A stretch of 64,000 nucleotides of DNA from Bacteroidota bacterium (GCA_025361565.1 JANYKN010000156.1:51470-115469); one strand, 5' to 3'; counted from the stretch's first letter, positions 35,021 to 45,160 are shown. The notes: generated by a model from the letters alone, not told the origin. Translations and numbers: made by a program.

Positions 35021-37840
35021 ATGAAAAATTCATGTTATATTGTTGGTCTATGTTGTTTATTGAGTGCAAATTACATATTCGCCCAAAATCAGAATAAAAC
35101 TAAAAACTCATTAATTCCCGATAAGTTCACAATTATAAATGATGTGAATTTAAAGGATTCCATGAATCCTGAATTTATGCAAAATTATCCAAACATTAAC
35201 CTTACAGATATTGTTTTAGGTAAAGTTTTTAATTCGGAAGTGGCTGCATTCGATTATTCGTTTTATGATGATAAAATCTACGATACTTTGTCACTTAGTC
35301 AAGTCAATGAGAAATTGGGCGGAGGAATGGAAGAAGTGAATATCGAAGATGCTGAAACTGGCGAATTGGTTGAAAAAAAATTTGTTAGAAATTATGATCC
35401 ATCCGAAATTGTGAAATATCGTTTTCTTGAAGAATGGGCTTTAGATGGCAAGAATTTTAAATTTTCTAAAAACATTATCGCATATTCTCCAATTAGAAAA
35501 TTTTATAGACCGGAAGATTATGAGCGAACTGAACCAAAATATCAAATAGGTTTTACCATTTTTAATGATAAACGCGGTCAGTTAAAACCTGCCAAAGCCG
35601 ATAAATGGACTCTGGTTGCTACTTCAATTTATGAAGTACCTTTGGTTGAAGATCCAATCAATAAATATCCGGAATTTAGAGACACCTTGCTAAAATTACA
35701 AAACGAAGATTATCGGTCTGTTGAAAATGAAAATAGCCCGTTTTTAAATGCTGTTACTCAACGAAATGTGGCGCAGCTATTCTATAAAAAAGCAATGGAT
35801 GAAAATACGATTGTATTTGACATGGATGGTTTTTATAAGAAAAAAGAAGACATAAATAGTGCTTTTGGGGTCCGGGTTGAAGATATAGTAGTTTATGATA
35901 TTGAAACCGGGGATGAAGCGGTTAAAAAAGTAATAGATGAATTTCAGCCCGATCAAATACGTTCCCTGTTATTTTATGAAGATTGGTACATAAATGAGGC
36001 TACTTTACAGTTTGATAAACGGATTACCGCAATAGCTCCTATACGCTATTATATAAAAGACGATAGTGAAGATGGAACTCCAAGAAAGCAAATTCCATGC
36101 GTGTTATACACCAATAATGAAGATAAATCACGCCTGGAAAAATTATATTATAAGTTAATTCTTTCAAACTATAATTCCACAATTATCTCGCATATTGAAA
36201 TGTTTAATCAGCTTGGAAAACAAAGTAAATCAAATGATTTTAAAGCATTCTGTCAGCAAAAACAAAACGATTTGTATGCTTTTGTCTTAAAAAATAATTT
36301 ATCGGTTGATGAAAAAATGCAGCTTTTTCAGCTTTCCGAAAAGATTAAATTGGGATATTCCATAGAAAAAATGGCAGATGCCCCTTTAGTTGAGTTGCAA
36401 ACTATTTTTAGCGCATATGCTTCATATATTGATACTTGTTCAAATAATGCTATAGTTTTACAGTATTGTAATTATTCAAAAGTTGTCGGCGAAAAAATAA
36501 TTCAACTCGATGATAATTGTGCAAATAGATTAAGTCTGTTAAAGATATATGAAAAGCTCAATTTAAAACCTGAAATTGCAAAGTTGCAGCAAACCGACAA
36601 ACCTTGGTTAATAGAATGTTTAGCCAATTATTACATTAAATCAGGTAATTCAGAAAAGGTAAAAACCGGACTTGCTTTGTACAAGAAAATATTTAATAAA
36701 ACGCTCAATTGCAAAGCTTTAACTGTTTATCTTGAATTACCAGAAGAATTACGTCCAAAAAATCTGAATATTGATAATTTTATTGCTATTCAAAATGAAA
36801 TTGAATTGGCTTGTTTTGCCTATTATTTGGATGATAAATATAAATCGAGCAACGATTCATTATTTAAGATTGAAATGTTAAATATTTCAGAAAAAGTGTA
36901 TTCTAAATTAGTAGAATTAACTGTTTCTAAAGATTATCTGATTGGTTTATACCGTGTAAAAACTGGTTTGAACAAACCATTTGATTATAACATGTTAAAT
37001 CAATTATCCAGTGCTGATGATATTTTAAATATGCTTTCAGATATTTTTATAGAAATATCTGATTTTAAAACTGTTCCGTCAACTGATTTGATAAAATGCA
37101 AGCCTTTTGTTGAAAAATTGGCAACAATGAACGTTGGTGAGGACGATCTTTGGACCCTGACCTACTCTATTTTTCGATGGAAAAAGTGGAGTGATGATAT
37201 TCAGAGCAAAATATATTCAACTTACCTCGAAATTCTTTTAAACAGGCTTTTAATTATGAATCCGAACTCAGCGCCATATTTATTTAGCAAGTATGAGTTG
37301 CAATTGGAACAAGATAAAAATCCGGATATAAGCAACATGTTAAATCAGAAAAGTGTTGAAAATCTCGAATTATTTGCACAATTATTTAGTGAAGGTTATA
37401 ATGAGTATATTTTTACCTTTTCAAGCTTGGATTCAACCAAATATGATGTTGGCTATTTAATAAATGCTACAAAATTTTACGAAAGATTAGTCGAATTACA
37501 GCCTGATAACAAGGAATATACGCACAACTATTCCGAAGTGTATTATAAATTGACCTGGTATTATTTAATTACAAATCAAAATGCGAAAGCTCTGGATTGT
37601 GCCTCGAAAATGAACAAAATTGAAAGCAATAATGATAATGGAATAATGGCCATGATTTTCGCATATTTGGCAAATAATCAAGCTTCAAAAGCATATAAAA
37701 TAACGGATAGCTATAAAGGTAAAGAGCGTTCTCAAAAAGTGTTGTATTGGGCATTTTTCAAATACGAAACTGAAAGTTTATTGTCCTATAAAAACAATAA
37801 TGTTGAATTAACAAAGTATTTGGAATATTTGAAGAAATAA
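35021..37840 (+). CDS. Exported protein with duplicated GldN/PorN-like segments, copy B
   Basis: This 939-residue paralog of the previous gene has a signal peptide ending YIFAQ (residue 22). The two GldN-like segments are at about 62-165 (LTDIVLGKVFNSEVAAFDYS, YDPSEIVKYRFLEEWALDG, IIAYSPIRK) and 250-350 (VIDEFQPDQIRSLLFYEDWY, ITAIAPIRYY). The C-terminal 580 residues are helical, ending MAMIFAYLANNQASKAYKI, which aligns with the end of copy A. The 18-base spacing makes this one transcript, and the proteins may form a hetero-oligomer. They are more than twice the size of GldN, so they are not the core GldN itself. Confidence 0.75.
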   Translation: MKNSCYIVGLCCLLSANYIFAQNQNKTKNSLIPDKFTIINDVNLKDSMNPEFMQNYPNINLTDIVLGKVFNSEVAAFDYSFYDDKIYDTLSLSQVNEKLGGGMEEVNIEDAETGELVEKKFVRNYDPSEIVKYRFLEEWALDGKNFKFSKNIIAYSPIRKFYRPEDYERTEPKYQIGFTIFNDKRGQLKPAKADKWTLVATSIYEVPLVEDPINKYPEFRDTLLKLQNEDYRSVENENSPFLNAVTQRNVAQLFYKKAMDENTIVFDMDGFYKKKEDINSAFGVRVEDIVVYDIETGDEAVKKVIDEFQPDQIRSLLFYEDWYINEATLQFDKRITAIAPIRYYIKDDSEDGTPRKQIPCVLYTNNEDKSRLEKLYYKLILSNYNSTIISHIEMFNQLGKQSKSNDFKAFCQQKQNDLYAFVLKNNLSVDEKMQLFQLSEKIKLGYSIEKMADAPLVELQTIFSAYASYIDTCSNNAIVLQYCNYSKVVGEKIIQLDDNCANRLSLLKIYEKLNLKPEIAKLQQTDKPWLIECLANYYIKSGNSEKVKTGLALYKKIFNKTLNCKALTVYLELPEELRPKNLNIDNFIAIQNEIELACFAYYLDDKYKSSNDSLFKIEMLNISEKVYSKLVELTVSKDYLIGLYRVKTGLNKPFDYNMLNQLSSADDILNMLSDIFIEISDFKTVPSTDLIKCKPFVEKLATMNVGEDDLWTLTYSIFRWKKWSDDIQSKIYSTYLEILLNRLLIMNPNSAPYLFSKYELQLEQDKNPDISNMLNQKSVENLELFAQLFSEGYNEYIFTFSSLDSTKYDVGYLINATKFYERLVELQPDNKEYTHNYSEVYYKLTWYYLITNQNAKALDCASKMNKIESNNDNGIMAMIFAYLANNQASKAYKITDSYKGKERSQKVLYWAFFKYETESLLSYKNNNVELTKYLEYLKK

Positions 37841-37945
37841 TTATTTTTTAAGCCTTGGTCTTTGGTCCTGGGCTTTTTTGAAATCTACATTTGGCTAGTT
37901 TCTTATTGTATTTTTTTGGACTTAAATCTCCTTAAAATTGAAAAC

Positions 37946-38710
37946 ATGAAATTTCACGTTGCATTTTTCATATTTTTATGCCTGCTTTTTAATATCACTC
38001 CAGCTTTTTATAATAATAAGAAAAGCTCTATTGAAAAATACAATTTAGCTTATAAATATGATCCGGATTATTCCCAAATATTCAAGTACGAATACCCAAC
38101 CGCATTAAAACTGCTCAAAGAAAATTTGCAATTATTTAAAAATACTTGTTCAACTTATAACATTGATACAGCAATTGCCGTTTCCATTGTTTTTCCGGAA
38201 TTTATCAGATATTCAAATTACAAGGATATTATTGAAACTCATTCACTTGAAGTTATTTATGTAAATTTAGGAAAAGAATATATCGATTTTTCAATTGGTC
38301 TGATGCAAATGAAGCCTTCGTTTGCTGAGAAATTAGAGAATTACGTCAAGACATCGGCTAACCTATCAAAAAAATACGATTTTATAGGTAAATATACCTC
38401 TGCTACTGAAAAAGAAATTCGTTCACAACGGGTTGCAAGACTAAAATCTGTGCAATGGCAATTGTTTTATTTATGTTCGTTTTGCGATGTTGTTTCTGAG
38501 CGTTTTAGTCATTCTGTCTATGGTTCAAAAGCTGAGAAAATTAAATTTTATGCCGCCACTTACAATTGTGATTTTTTAGCTTCCGAAGAAAAGATCATTA
38601 AACAAACAAAACAAAGGTATTTTCCATATGGAAAAAATTGGGTTATGCCGCAATATTCTTATAGCGATGTTGCTGCTGATTTTTATAAGCATTTTTATCC
38701 GGATATTTAA
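37946..38710 (+). CDS. Exported lysozyme-like (SLT-type) domain protein
   Basis: I choose ATG 37946, which gives a proper signal peptide (MKFHVAFFIFLCLLFNITPA); an upstream in-frame start at 37862 would add 28 unlikely residues. The 254-residue chain contains IAVSIVFPEFIRYSNYKD with Glu85, and 33 residues later FSIGLMQMKPSFAEKLE (116-131). This pairing matches the lytic-transglycosylase pattern, a catalytic Glu then GLMQxxPxTA. Muramidase activity is therefore plausible but unproven, since the rest is diverged. It follows the GldN-like pair by 105 bases and could open peptidoglycan for an envelope-spanning complex; that is inference. Confidence 0.7.
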   Translation: MKFHVAFFIFLCLLFNITPAFYNNKKSSIEKYNLAYKYDPDYSQIFKYEYPTALKLLKENLQLFKNTCSTYNIDTAIAVSIVFPEFIRYSNYKDIIETHSLEVIYVNLGKEYIDFSIGLMQMKPSFAEKLENYVKTSANLSKKYDFIGKYTSATEKEIRSQRVARLKSVQWQLFYLCSFCDVVSERFSHSVYGSKAEKIKFYAATYNCDFLASEEKIIKQTKQRYFPYGKNWVMPQYSYSDVAADFYKHFYPDI

Positions 38711-38770
38711 TTTTCAAACATTAGTTTGAATGCCAAAGAATTGCAATGACAGTTGGCAGTGTAGATTTTA

Positions 38771-38793
38771 GCGTTTGGAGAATTAGAACTTTG
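38771..38793. repeat. Short degenerate TTAGAACTTTG-type intergenic repeat
   Basis: GCGTTTGGAGAATTAGAACT followed by TTG; closest to the tract at 18217-18240. It lies in the gap before the GMC oxidoreductase. Confidence 0.4.
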
Positions 38794-38865
38794 TAATTTA
38801 ATATTTTGACAAAATCAATTAATATTTCTATTTTGCTATTCTAATTTCCTATAAATTAATTTGAT

Positions 38866-40446
38866 ATGAGCACTTTGAAATCTCTTGAAAATGAATACGA
38901 TTATATTATTATCGGATCCGGTTTTGGTGGTTCGGTATCAGCATTGCGATTAAGCGAAAAAGGATATAAAGTGCTTGTAATCGAAAAAGGGAAACATTAC
39001 AAAGCTACCGATTTTCCAAAAACGAATTGGCATTTGAAGAAGTGGTTGTGGCTGCCTTCGCTTCGGTTTTTTGGCATTTTTAAAATGACTTTTTACCGAC
39101 ATGTTGGAATTATCAGTGGAGTTGGATTTGGCGGCGGATCTCTTGTATACGCCAATACGCTGCCAAGACCAAAAGATGAATTTTTTTTATCGGGAAACTG
39201 GGCAGGTTTATGCAAATGGAAGGAAGAATTAGAAAGCCACTATCAAACAGCAGAAAAAATGCTTGGCGCCACTTTAAACCCTAAACTTTTCGATTCAGAT
39301 ATTGCTTTAAAAACGCTTTCTCAAGCATTTGGTAAAGGCGATCATTTTGAACCAACCAATGTAGCTGTTTATTTTGGTGAAGCCGATAAAACAGTTCCTG
39401 ATCCATTTTTTAATGGCGAAGGGCCTGAAAGAACAGGCTGTACTTTTTGTGGTGGTTGCATGACTGGTTGCCGCTTTGGAGCCAAAAATACCCTCGATAA
39501 AAATTATTTATATCTGGCACAAAAGAAAGGTATTGATGTGTTGGTTGAAAAGCAGGTAATTTCTGTGATTCCTATTGGAAATAATGATGGTTCAGATGGT
39601 TACAATGTTACATACCGAAGCTCCACTTCATTTTTATTCAAAAAGAAAAACACAATCAAAACAAAAGGGGTTATTTTCTCAGGCGGTGTTTTAGGTACTG
39701 TGCGTTTACTTCTTGATATGAAAAGCAAATGTCTTCCAAATCTAAGCAATGAGGTTGGGAAGCACATTCGCACTAATAATGAGAGCCTTATATTTGTTAC
39801 ATCAACAGAAACAAATAAAAATTATTCCGAAGGAGTTGCCATTGGCTCTATATTTCCTGTAGATGAAAACAGTCATCTTGAACCAGTTAGATATGGCTCT
39901 GGTTCTGGATTTTGGAAAGTTTTGGATGTACCCTTAACTCATGGGAAAAATGCATTTTCCCGATTTTGTATGCTGATTTATAAACTTTTAGCAAGTCCGA
40001 TTACGTATTTCAAAGTTTATTTTGCAAAAGATTTTGCAAAACGAACAGTAATTCTGCTTTTTATGCAGCATCTCGACAGTACAATTCATTTTAAAAAAGG
40101 ATTGTTTAACTTAAAATCGAAATTGGCTGATGGAACTGCACCTACGGCATTTATGCCATTATCGAAAAAATTAGCAGATAAAACAGCTGAAATTATTAAT
40201 GGAAAACCGATGGTTGTGCTTACCGAAGCATTAACAGGAATACCTTCCACTGCTCATATTCTTGGTGGTGCAGTTATTGGAAACAATCCGCAAACCGGAG
40301 TTATCGATACAAATCAGCGGGTTTTTGGATATAAGAATATGTATGTTTGCGATGGTTCAGCCGTTTCTGCAAATCCAGGAGTAAATCCATCCTTAACTAT
40401 TACAGCAATGGCTGAAAGGGCAATGAGTTTGATACCTTTTAAATAA
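38866..40446 (+). CDS. GMC-family FAD oxidoreductase (cholesterol-oxidase-like)
   Basis: This 526-residue flavoprotein has the dinucleotide motif GSGFGG (17-22), VLVIEKG, the GMC signature GVGFGGGSLVYAN (about 86-98) and the C-terminal VCDGSAVSANPGVNPSLTIT active-site region. An internal cysteine cluster, CTFCGGCMTGCRFGAKN (about 192-208), is typical of the cholesterol-oxidase/long-chain alcohol oxidase branch and could bind a metal or an iron-sulfur centre. It is probably cytoplasmic or membrane-associated, with no signal peptide. The likely substrate is a sterol-like or other lipid alcohol. It stands alone; a hairpin 185 bases downstream could end it. Confidence 0.88.
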   Translation: MSTLKSLENEYDYIIIGSGFGGSVSALRLSEKGYKVLVIEKGKHYKATDFPKTNWHLKKWLWLPSLRFFGIFKMTFYRHVGIISGVGFGGGSLVYANTLPRPKDEFFLSGNWAGLCKWKEELESHYQTAEKMLGATLNPKLFDSDIALKTLSQAFGKGDHFEPTNVAVYFGEADKTVPDPFFNGEGPERTGCTFCGGCMTGCRFGAKNTLDKNYLYLAQKKGIDVLVEKQVISVIPIGNNDGSDGYNVTYRSSTSFLFKKKNTIKTKGVIFSGGVLGTVRLLLDMKSKCLPNLSNEVGKHIRTNNESLIFVTSTETNKNYSEGVAIGSIFPVDENSHLEPVRYGSGSGFWKVLDVPLTHGKNAFSRFCMLIYKLLASPITYFKVYFAKDFAKRTVILLFMQHLDSTIHFKKGLFNLKSKLADGTAPTAFMPLSKKLADKTAEIINGKPMVVLTEALTGIPSTAHILGGAVIGNNPQTGVIDTNQRVFGYKNMYVCDGSAVSANPGVNPSLTITAMAERAMSLIPFK

Positions 40447-40630
40447 ATTATTAGAAGATTGAAGGATGATTCAATACCAAAAGGTAGATCTGATAAAATG
40501 TCGGCTTCGATATTAAATGAAAATCATAAAATATTTAGGCACAATATATTGGTTCATTAGCAAACACTAAAATCTGGATGTTAAAATGCTGGTTTTATAA
40601 TTCATTTACAAAGATTAATCATCAATATTT

Positions 40631-40674
40631 TCCTTTTCATCATACTGTATTGTGTAAGATGAAAAGGATTTTTT
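40631..40674. terminator. Intrinsic terminator between convergent genes
   Basis: Stem TCCTTTTCATC (40631-40641) pairs perfectly with GATGAAAAGGA (40658-40668) and is followed on the plus strand by TTTTTT. It lies 12 bases from the tilS stop, so it probably serves both strands, better on the plus side. Confidence 0.75.
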
Positions 40675-40686
40675 ATTTACAAAATT

Positions 40687-42021
40687 TCAGAAGTTCAATT
40701 GCTTTATATTCAATATATTGTTAGTGGTTTCTGTAATCTTAAATCTATTATCAATGCGTTGGCCAATTATCCAAACAATTTGATTATCAGATATTAATAA
40801 TAATATTTTTTGTTTATCAATAATCGAATATTTTTGATCAACAAAAAAGTCACTCAGTTTTTTCTTTTTAGTCATTCCAAGTGGATAAAAATAATCGCCT
40901 TGCTCCCACTCCCTTATTATCAGCGGAAATTTGAGTTTGTCAAAATCGATTGCAGCTATATTCTGTTCTTTTGAAATTTGAAATCCATCTGTCCTTTTCA
41001 TCGGCTGAATAACCAATTTTTTGCCTTCTGGCAAATTGATTATTTCATCAGGGTTATATATGCTGGTTCTAAATGATTTTGGAAGTTCCAATAAACTAAC
41101 AATCAATTCATTTCTATTTTTAAGAATTTGATGGGTTTTTGAATAAAGTACCTTTCCTGAAACTGATTCCATTGTATTTTCGATATCTTTTATTTGGTCA
41201 CTGTTAAAACCATATGGTCGCAAAATTTCAAATAAATAAGCTTTAACCGGTTTTAGGTTTTTAAGCTCTTCTATACTAATTTTACAATTATTTTCCGCTT
41301 TTATTCCTAGTATAAATCTGGCTTTTTCAATTTCTTTTTGTACTAGATGCTCTGTATCCTGTAGGTTTTTAACAGTCTTGATTATATTTTCATTTGCTGC
41401 AGGATTTATTTCACTTAACATGGGTAAAATTTGATGTCTTAATTTGTTTCGAATAATTTTAACATCTGAATTGGAAGAATCATCCCTATAATCAAGCTGC
41501 TCATTTTTAATGTATTCAATAATCGAAGACCGGTTGGTGAAAAGCATTGGCCTTATAATCGTACCTTTTTTTGGTTTTATTCCGCTTAAACCTCGTATGC
41601 CTGTTCCACGCAAAAGATTGATAAAAAATGTTTCAATCACATCATCCTGATGATGTGCTGTTGCAATATATTGAAATCCATTATCTTGTCTTATTTTTTC
41701 AAACCAGTTATAACGCAGGTCGCGGGCCGCCATTTCAATCGAAATACCTTTTTCCTCTGCAAATTCTTTTGTATCAAAGTTTTTTTTAAAAAATGGATAA
41801 TTGTATTTTTCAGCAAGCTTTTTAACTAGTATCTCATCACCATCAGATTCTATACCTCTTAATTGGAAATTGCAATGAGCGATACAACATTGATAATTTG
41901 ATTTAGCAAATAAATCAAGCATAACCACTGAATCGGCACCGCCACTAATGGCTAGTACAATTTTTGACTGATACGGCAATTTGAGTTCTTCCTGTATATG
42001 CTTATCGAATAATTTTTTCAT
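40687..42021 (-). CDS. tilS: tRNA(Ile)-lysidine synthase TilS
   Basis: The 444-residue protein has the PP-loop SGGADS (26-31) at its N-terminus and the family segments IATAHHQDDVIETFFINLLRGTG and GLSGIKP, with the motif RDDSSNSD and a C-terminal TilS domain (about 360-444, WEQGDYFYPLGMTKKKKLSD). TilS converts cytidine at position 34 of the tRNA reading AUA to lysidine using ATP and lysine, and is essential. Its length is normal for the family with a C-terminal domain. It is monocistronic on the minus strand. The start is ATG 42021. Confidence 0.96.
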   Translation of the reverse strand: MKKLFDKHIQEELKLPYQSKIVLAISGGADSVVMLDLFAKSNYQCCIAHCNFQLRGIESDGDEILVKKLAEKYNYPFFKKNFDTKEFAEEKGISIEMAARDLRYNWFEKIRQDNGFQYIATAHHQDDVIETFFINLLRGTGIRGLSGIKPKKGTIIRPMLFTNRSSIIEYIKNEQLDYRDDSSNSDVKIIRNKLRHQILPMLSEINPAANENIIKTVKNLQDTEHLVQKEIEKARFILGIKAENNCKISIEELKNLKPVKAYLFEILRPYGFNSDQIKDIENTMESVSGKVLYSKTHQILKNRNELIVSLLELPKSFRTSIYNPDEIINLPEGKKLVIQPMKRTDGFQISKEQNIAAIDFDKLKFPLIIREWEQGDYFYPLGMTKKKKLSDFFVDQKYSIIDKQKILLLISDNQIVWIIGQRIDNRFKITETTNNILNIKQLNF

Positions 42022-42416
42022 GAAGTTTGGTACTATTTATTTTATTTCAAAACTTAATTTTGCTATTGTTTAAAGTATTATTTTACAATGAAAAATTAAA
42101 AGTGAACATCAGGGATCTAGACTTGACTGCACTATTTAACTGGTTTTAAAATAATAAAAATCGCAATTTAGTCAATTTTTTAAAGAAATAATTGTCAGAA
42201 TTTTAATATCACATTTATAATTTGTAATTTAAACATATAGCCTTTTATCGTTCAAATTATATTGCTTGGAGTGATAAATTAGACCATTGTTTAATTTTTT
42301 AAACTTAAAAAATGTAAATTAACAATAATCCATTACTTTTGATGTAAATATGAGCATTCACAAATTTATTATAAGACTTCTGCTATTTATTATTTTAAGA
42401 TGTAAAAAGAAAACCA
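42022..42416. other. Divergent intergenic region between tilS and SH3-like lipoprotein
   Basis: The 395 AT-rich bases hold the divergent promoters. TACTTTTG (42334-42341, plus) is an exact -7 box match 76 bases before the ATG at 42417, without a clear -33 element. No gene or hairpin was seen. Confidence 0.42.
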
Positions 42417-43775
42417 ATGACCAGAAATTTTATTAATGCAATATTTATTTCATGTATATCTTTTCTATTTTTTGCAAATTGTAACTCATCAAAAAACCAG
42501 GAAGAAGCAAATCAAAATGCGTCTTTGTACGACTCTCTCAATTCCGGATATTTAACAATTGTTGATGATTCTGTTCATGTTTATTCTGAACAGGGAGGGA
42601 ATCACATCGTTATGAAATTGAATACAGGTACAAGATGTAAAATAATATCGAAAGGTAATTTTGAGATTCGCGATAGTTTTGATGATTTTTGGTATTGTAT
42701 CAATTATGAAGATAAGAAAGGTTGGGTGTTTGGAGCAAAAACATCTCTAAGAAAGAAAAGTGAATTTGATATTTTTCTTCGGGTCTTTAGCAACGCTGTA
42801 AAAGAACCATTATCAGATAAATATTCAAAAAATTTCTTAAATGGACATCCTAGATTTATACCTATGGAGTATAAAAGATTAAGTAATAATAGGTATGCTT
42901 CATTATTCTCCAGACAAACTAAATTTGAAGTAGAAATCTTGTTAATGATTTATAAATCTGGTATTCCAGCTAAAGACTATTTGTTATTTAGTGGCAATAT
43001 TAAAGATTGCGTTGCTCCTCAGGCATTTTTTACAAGTAAAGATTTTGTAAAGTTGATTTGGCCGTCCTGCAAAGCATCTGTAGCTTCGATTATGTATTAT
43101 CAGATCCTTGAAGACAATCGGATTAGAGAATTGAAATCAACAATTACAGCTAAAACTGTTGATGAAATATTACCAAAAATAAAAACAGAGCAAAATATTG
43201 TAAATAAATCATTATCAGATGAATGCAAGTGTATAGTGCATTCTTCTGTTAAAATTGGATATTCCGCTAAAAATGTTGTTTTTTATAGCATCTTACGCGA
43301 TGAGTGCAATAATTTCTGTAATTCAGATAATTATTCCTTAATCGCAATGCCTGATAGTTCGGGCTGGTCAATTAAGTTCGAAGAAAAAGGTATTTTTCAT
43401 GCCATGTATGAAAGTGGAATACCAAATATTTTCATTGTAGATTTAGAAGAAATCCGGCAAAAACATTTGTACGAGAAAATTAGTATTGAGCGGGTTTTTC
43501 TGCTTGACATAAATAAACAAACTATGCAAGAACTTAATCTAAGATCAGAAAGTTGCGTTATTTTATCTCCTGATCATTATGGATGTAATTTTTGTGTTAA
43601 AAATACAACTCACCATGAAGAATTAATCTTTAGAGGAAATCCTATCGAACAGGTTTTAAAGAAAATTACAAATATCTTTTATGACGAAAATGATGCCTGT
43701 AAAGTAATTGGGCAAAACAGTGACCAAATTTATTATGATTGGGATGCCAGCAAAAACTCGTTTGAAATGCAATAA
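42417..43775 (+). CDS. Exported SH3-like domain protein, probable lipoprotein
   Basis: The 452-residue product starts MTRNFINAIFISCISFLFFANC, a hydrophobic signal ending at a cysteine with an atypical Asn at -1, so lipidation is probable rather than certain. Residues about 45-105 read as a bacterial SH3 domain (YLTIVDDSVHVYSEQG..., WYCINYEDKKGWVFG). The remaining 340 residues are unrecognised, with a CKCIV...C-x-N-x-C cysteine-bearing middle and NHYGCNFCVK-like C-terminal part. SH3 domains of this type often bind cell-wall peptides. It is monocistronic. Confidence 0.75.
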   Translation: MTRNFINAIFISCISFLFFANCNSSKNQEEANQNASLYDSLNSGYLTIVDDSVHVYSEQGGNHIVMKLNTGTRCKIISKGNFEIRDSFDDFWYCINYEDKKGWVFGAKTSLRKKSEFDIFLRVFSNAVKEPLSDKYSKNFLNGHPRFIPMEYKRLSNNRYASLFSRQTKFEVEILLMIYKSGIPAKDYLLFSGNIKDCVAPQAFFTSKDFVKLIWPSCKASVASIMYYQILEDNRIRELKSTITAKTVDEILPKIKTEQNIVNKSLSDECKCIVHSSVKIGYSAKNVVFYSILRDECNNFCNSDNYSLIAMPDSSGWSIKFEEKGIFHAMYESGIPNIFIVDLEEIRQKHLYEKISIERVFLLDINKQTMQELNLRSESCVILSPDHYGCNFCVKNTTHHEELIFRGNPIEQVLKKITNIFYDENDACKVIGQNSDQIYYDWDASKNSFEMQ

Positions 43776-43846
43776 ATTGACCAGATAATTTATCTATTAG
43801 CTATTTGGTGCTAAATATTTCCAACATTTACAATAGAATTATCAAG

Positions 43847-45160
43847 CTAAGTAATTGTTAATGATTTAATTAAAGCTTCTGCTTTTAACAAGCATTCCTT
43901 ATATTCATTTTCAGCATTTGATTGATAAGTAATAGCACTGCCAACAGTAAATGATAAATATTCATTGGTTTGATTATACAAAATACTCCTTATAATAACA
44001 TTGAAATCAAAATCTTTGTTGGGGCTAATATAACCTACACTACCTGAATAAAGGCCTCTTTTTGTTTTTTCGTATTTTTCGATCAATTCCATAGCTTTGA
44101 TTTTTGGAGCACCTGTCATTGAACCCATTGGAAATGTGGTTTTCAGCAATTCTATAATATCAAATTTTATTTCCTCCAATTCTGAACTTATAGTCGAAAT
44201 CATTTGGTGTACATGCCCATAACTATAAATTTTACAAAGTTCTTCTACTTTTACGCTTCCTTTTTTTGCCGTTCTTGATAAATCATTCCTTACCAAATCT
44301 ACAATCATCATATTTTCTGCACGCTCTTTTTCATCAGAACATAAGAATGCCCTCAGTTTTTTATCCTCTTTGTCATCTTCGCTTCTTCGAATTGTGCCTT
44401 TAATAGGTTGAGAAATAATCTTTTGGTTCTGTTTTACTAAAAATCTTTCAGGGCTTGAGCAAATAAGGTATTTATCAAAATTGCGCATGTAACACGAAAA
44501 TGGTGCTGGCGAAATATTGTTCAGTTTTTGATAAATATTATCAGGCTTAATCTTAATGTTTTCGATATAGAATTCCTGGCAGAGGTTTAATTCATAAATA
44601 TCTCCTTTATGAATGTGTTCCCTGATTTTATCCACCGTTTGTAGGTATTCCTCTTTGGTAAATTTATTTTGAATTGAATTGGTTTGGATACTACTTTCAA
44701 TTTGAGGGACTTGGATTGATAGAATTTTATGGATAATGGCTTTTATTTCTTCAATATCAGTAATTTCAGTTAGATATTCAATGCGAAGTATATTCTTTTT
44801 CAGGATAATAACATACTTCGGAATAAAAAAATACATTTTTTGAAAACCAATTCCATCAAAATGGTTTGAATTTAGCTTTTCAACTTCATTTTTTAAGTCA
44901 TAACTGAGATATCCAAAAATCCAATCTTGATTGTTTTGGTTAAAATTTCTGAAATTTTCAAATGAATTATTACCTGAATTATCGAAAATGAAAATAGAAT
45001 CTACTGCCGCTATTAAATCAAATTTATGATAAAGGTGCAAGCTTGTTTTTTGACTGTTACTATTTAAAAGTACAAAATTCTCATACTCCGTTCCCCAGCT
45101 ATTTAACTGATATTGAAATATGTCGGTATCATACAATTCAAATTCAATAAATTCTCTCAT
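43847..45160 (-). CDS. pabB: Aminodeoxychorismate synthase component I
   Basis: I choose ATG 45160 (MREFIEFELYDTD), giving 437 residues. An in-frame GTG at 45181 would extend it by seven residues, but lies within the terminator of the upstream peroxiredoxin gene. The chorismate-binding core shows PIKGTIRRS, with the Lys that marks PabB rather than anthranilate synthase, then IVDLVRNDLSRT and MGSMTGAPKIKAMELI. It uses chorismate and ammonia from the PabA glutaminase to make 4-amino-4-deoxychorismate for folate. No pabA or pabC is adjacent, which is common in this phylum. Confidence 0.93.
   Translation of the reverse strand: MREFIEFELYDTDIFQYQLNSWGTEYENFVLLNSNSQKTSLHLYHKFDLIAAVDSIFIFDNSGNNSFENFRNFNQNNQDWIFGYLSYDLKNEVEKLNSNHFDGIGFQKMYFFIPKYVIILKKNILRIEYLTEITDIEEIKAIIHKILSIQVPQIESSIQTNSIQNKFTKEEYLQTVDKIREHIHKGDIYELNLCQEFYIENIKIKPDNIYQKLNNISPAPFSCYMRNFDKYLICSSPERFLVKQNQKIISQPIKGTIRRSEDDKEDKKLRAFLCSDEKERAENMMIVDLVRNDLSRTAKKGSVKVEELCKIYSYGHVHQMISTISSELEEIKFDIIELLKTTFPMGSMTGAPKIKAMELIEKYEKTKRGLYSGSVGYISPNKDFDFNVIIRSILYNQTNEYLSFTVGSAITYQSNAENEYKECLLKAEALIKSLTIT

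Noticed and set aside
37862..37945. 28-residue N-terminal extension of the lysozyme-like protein
   Set aside because: It would bury an ideal signal peptide that begins at ATG 37946.
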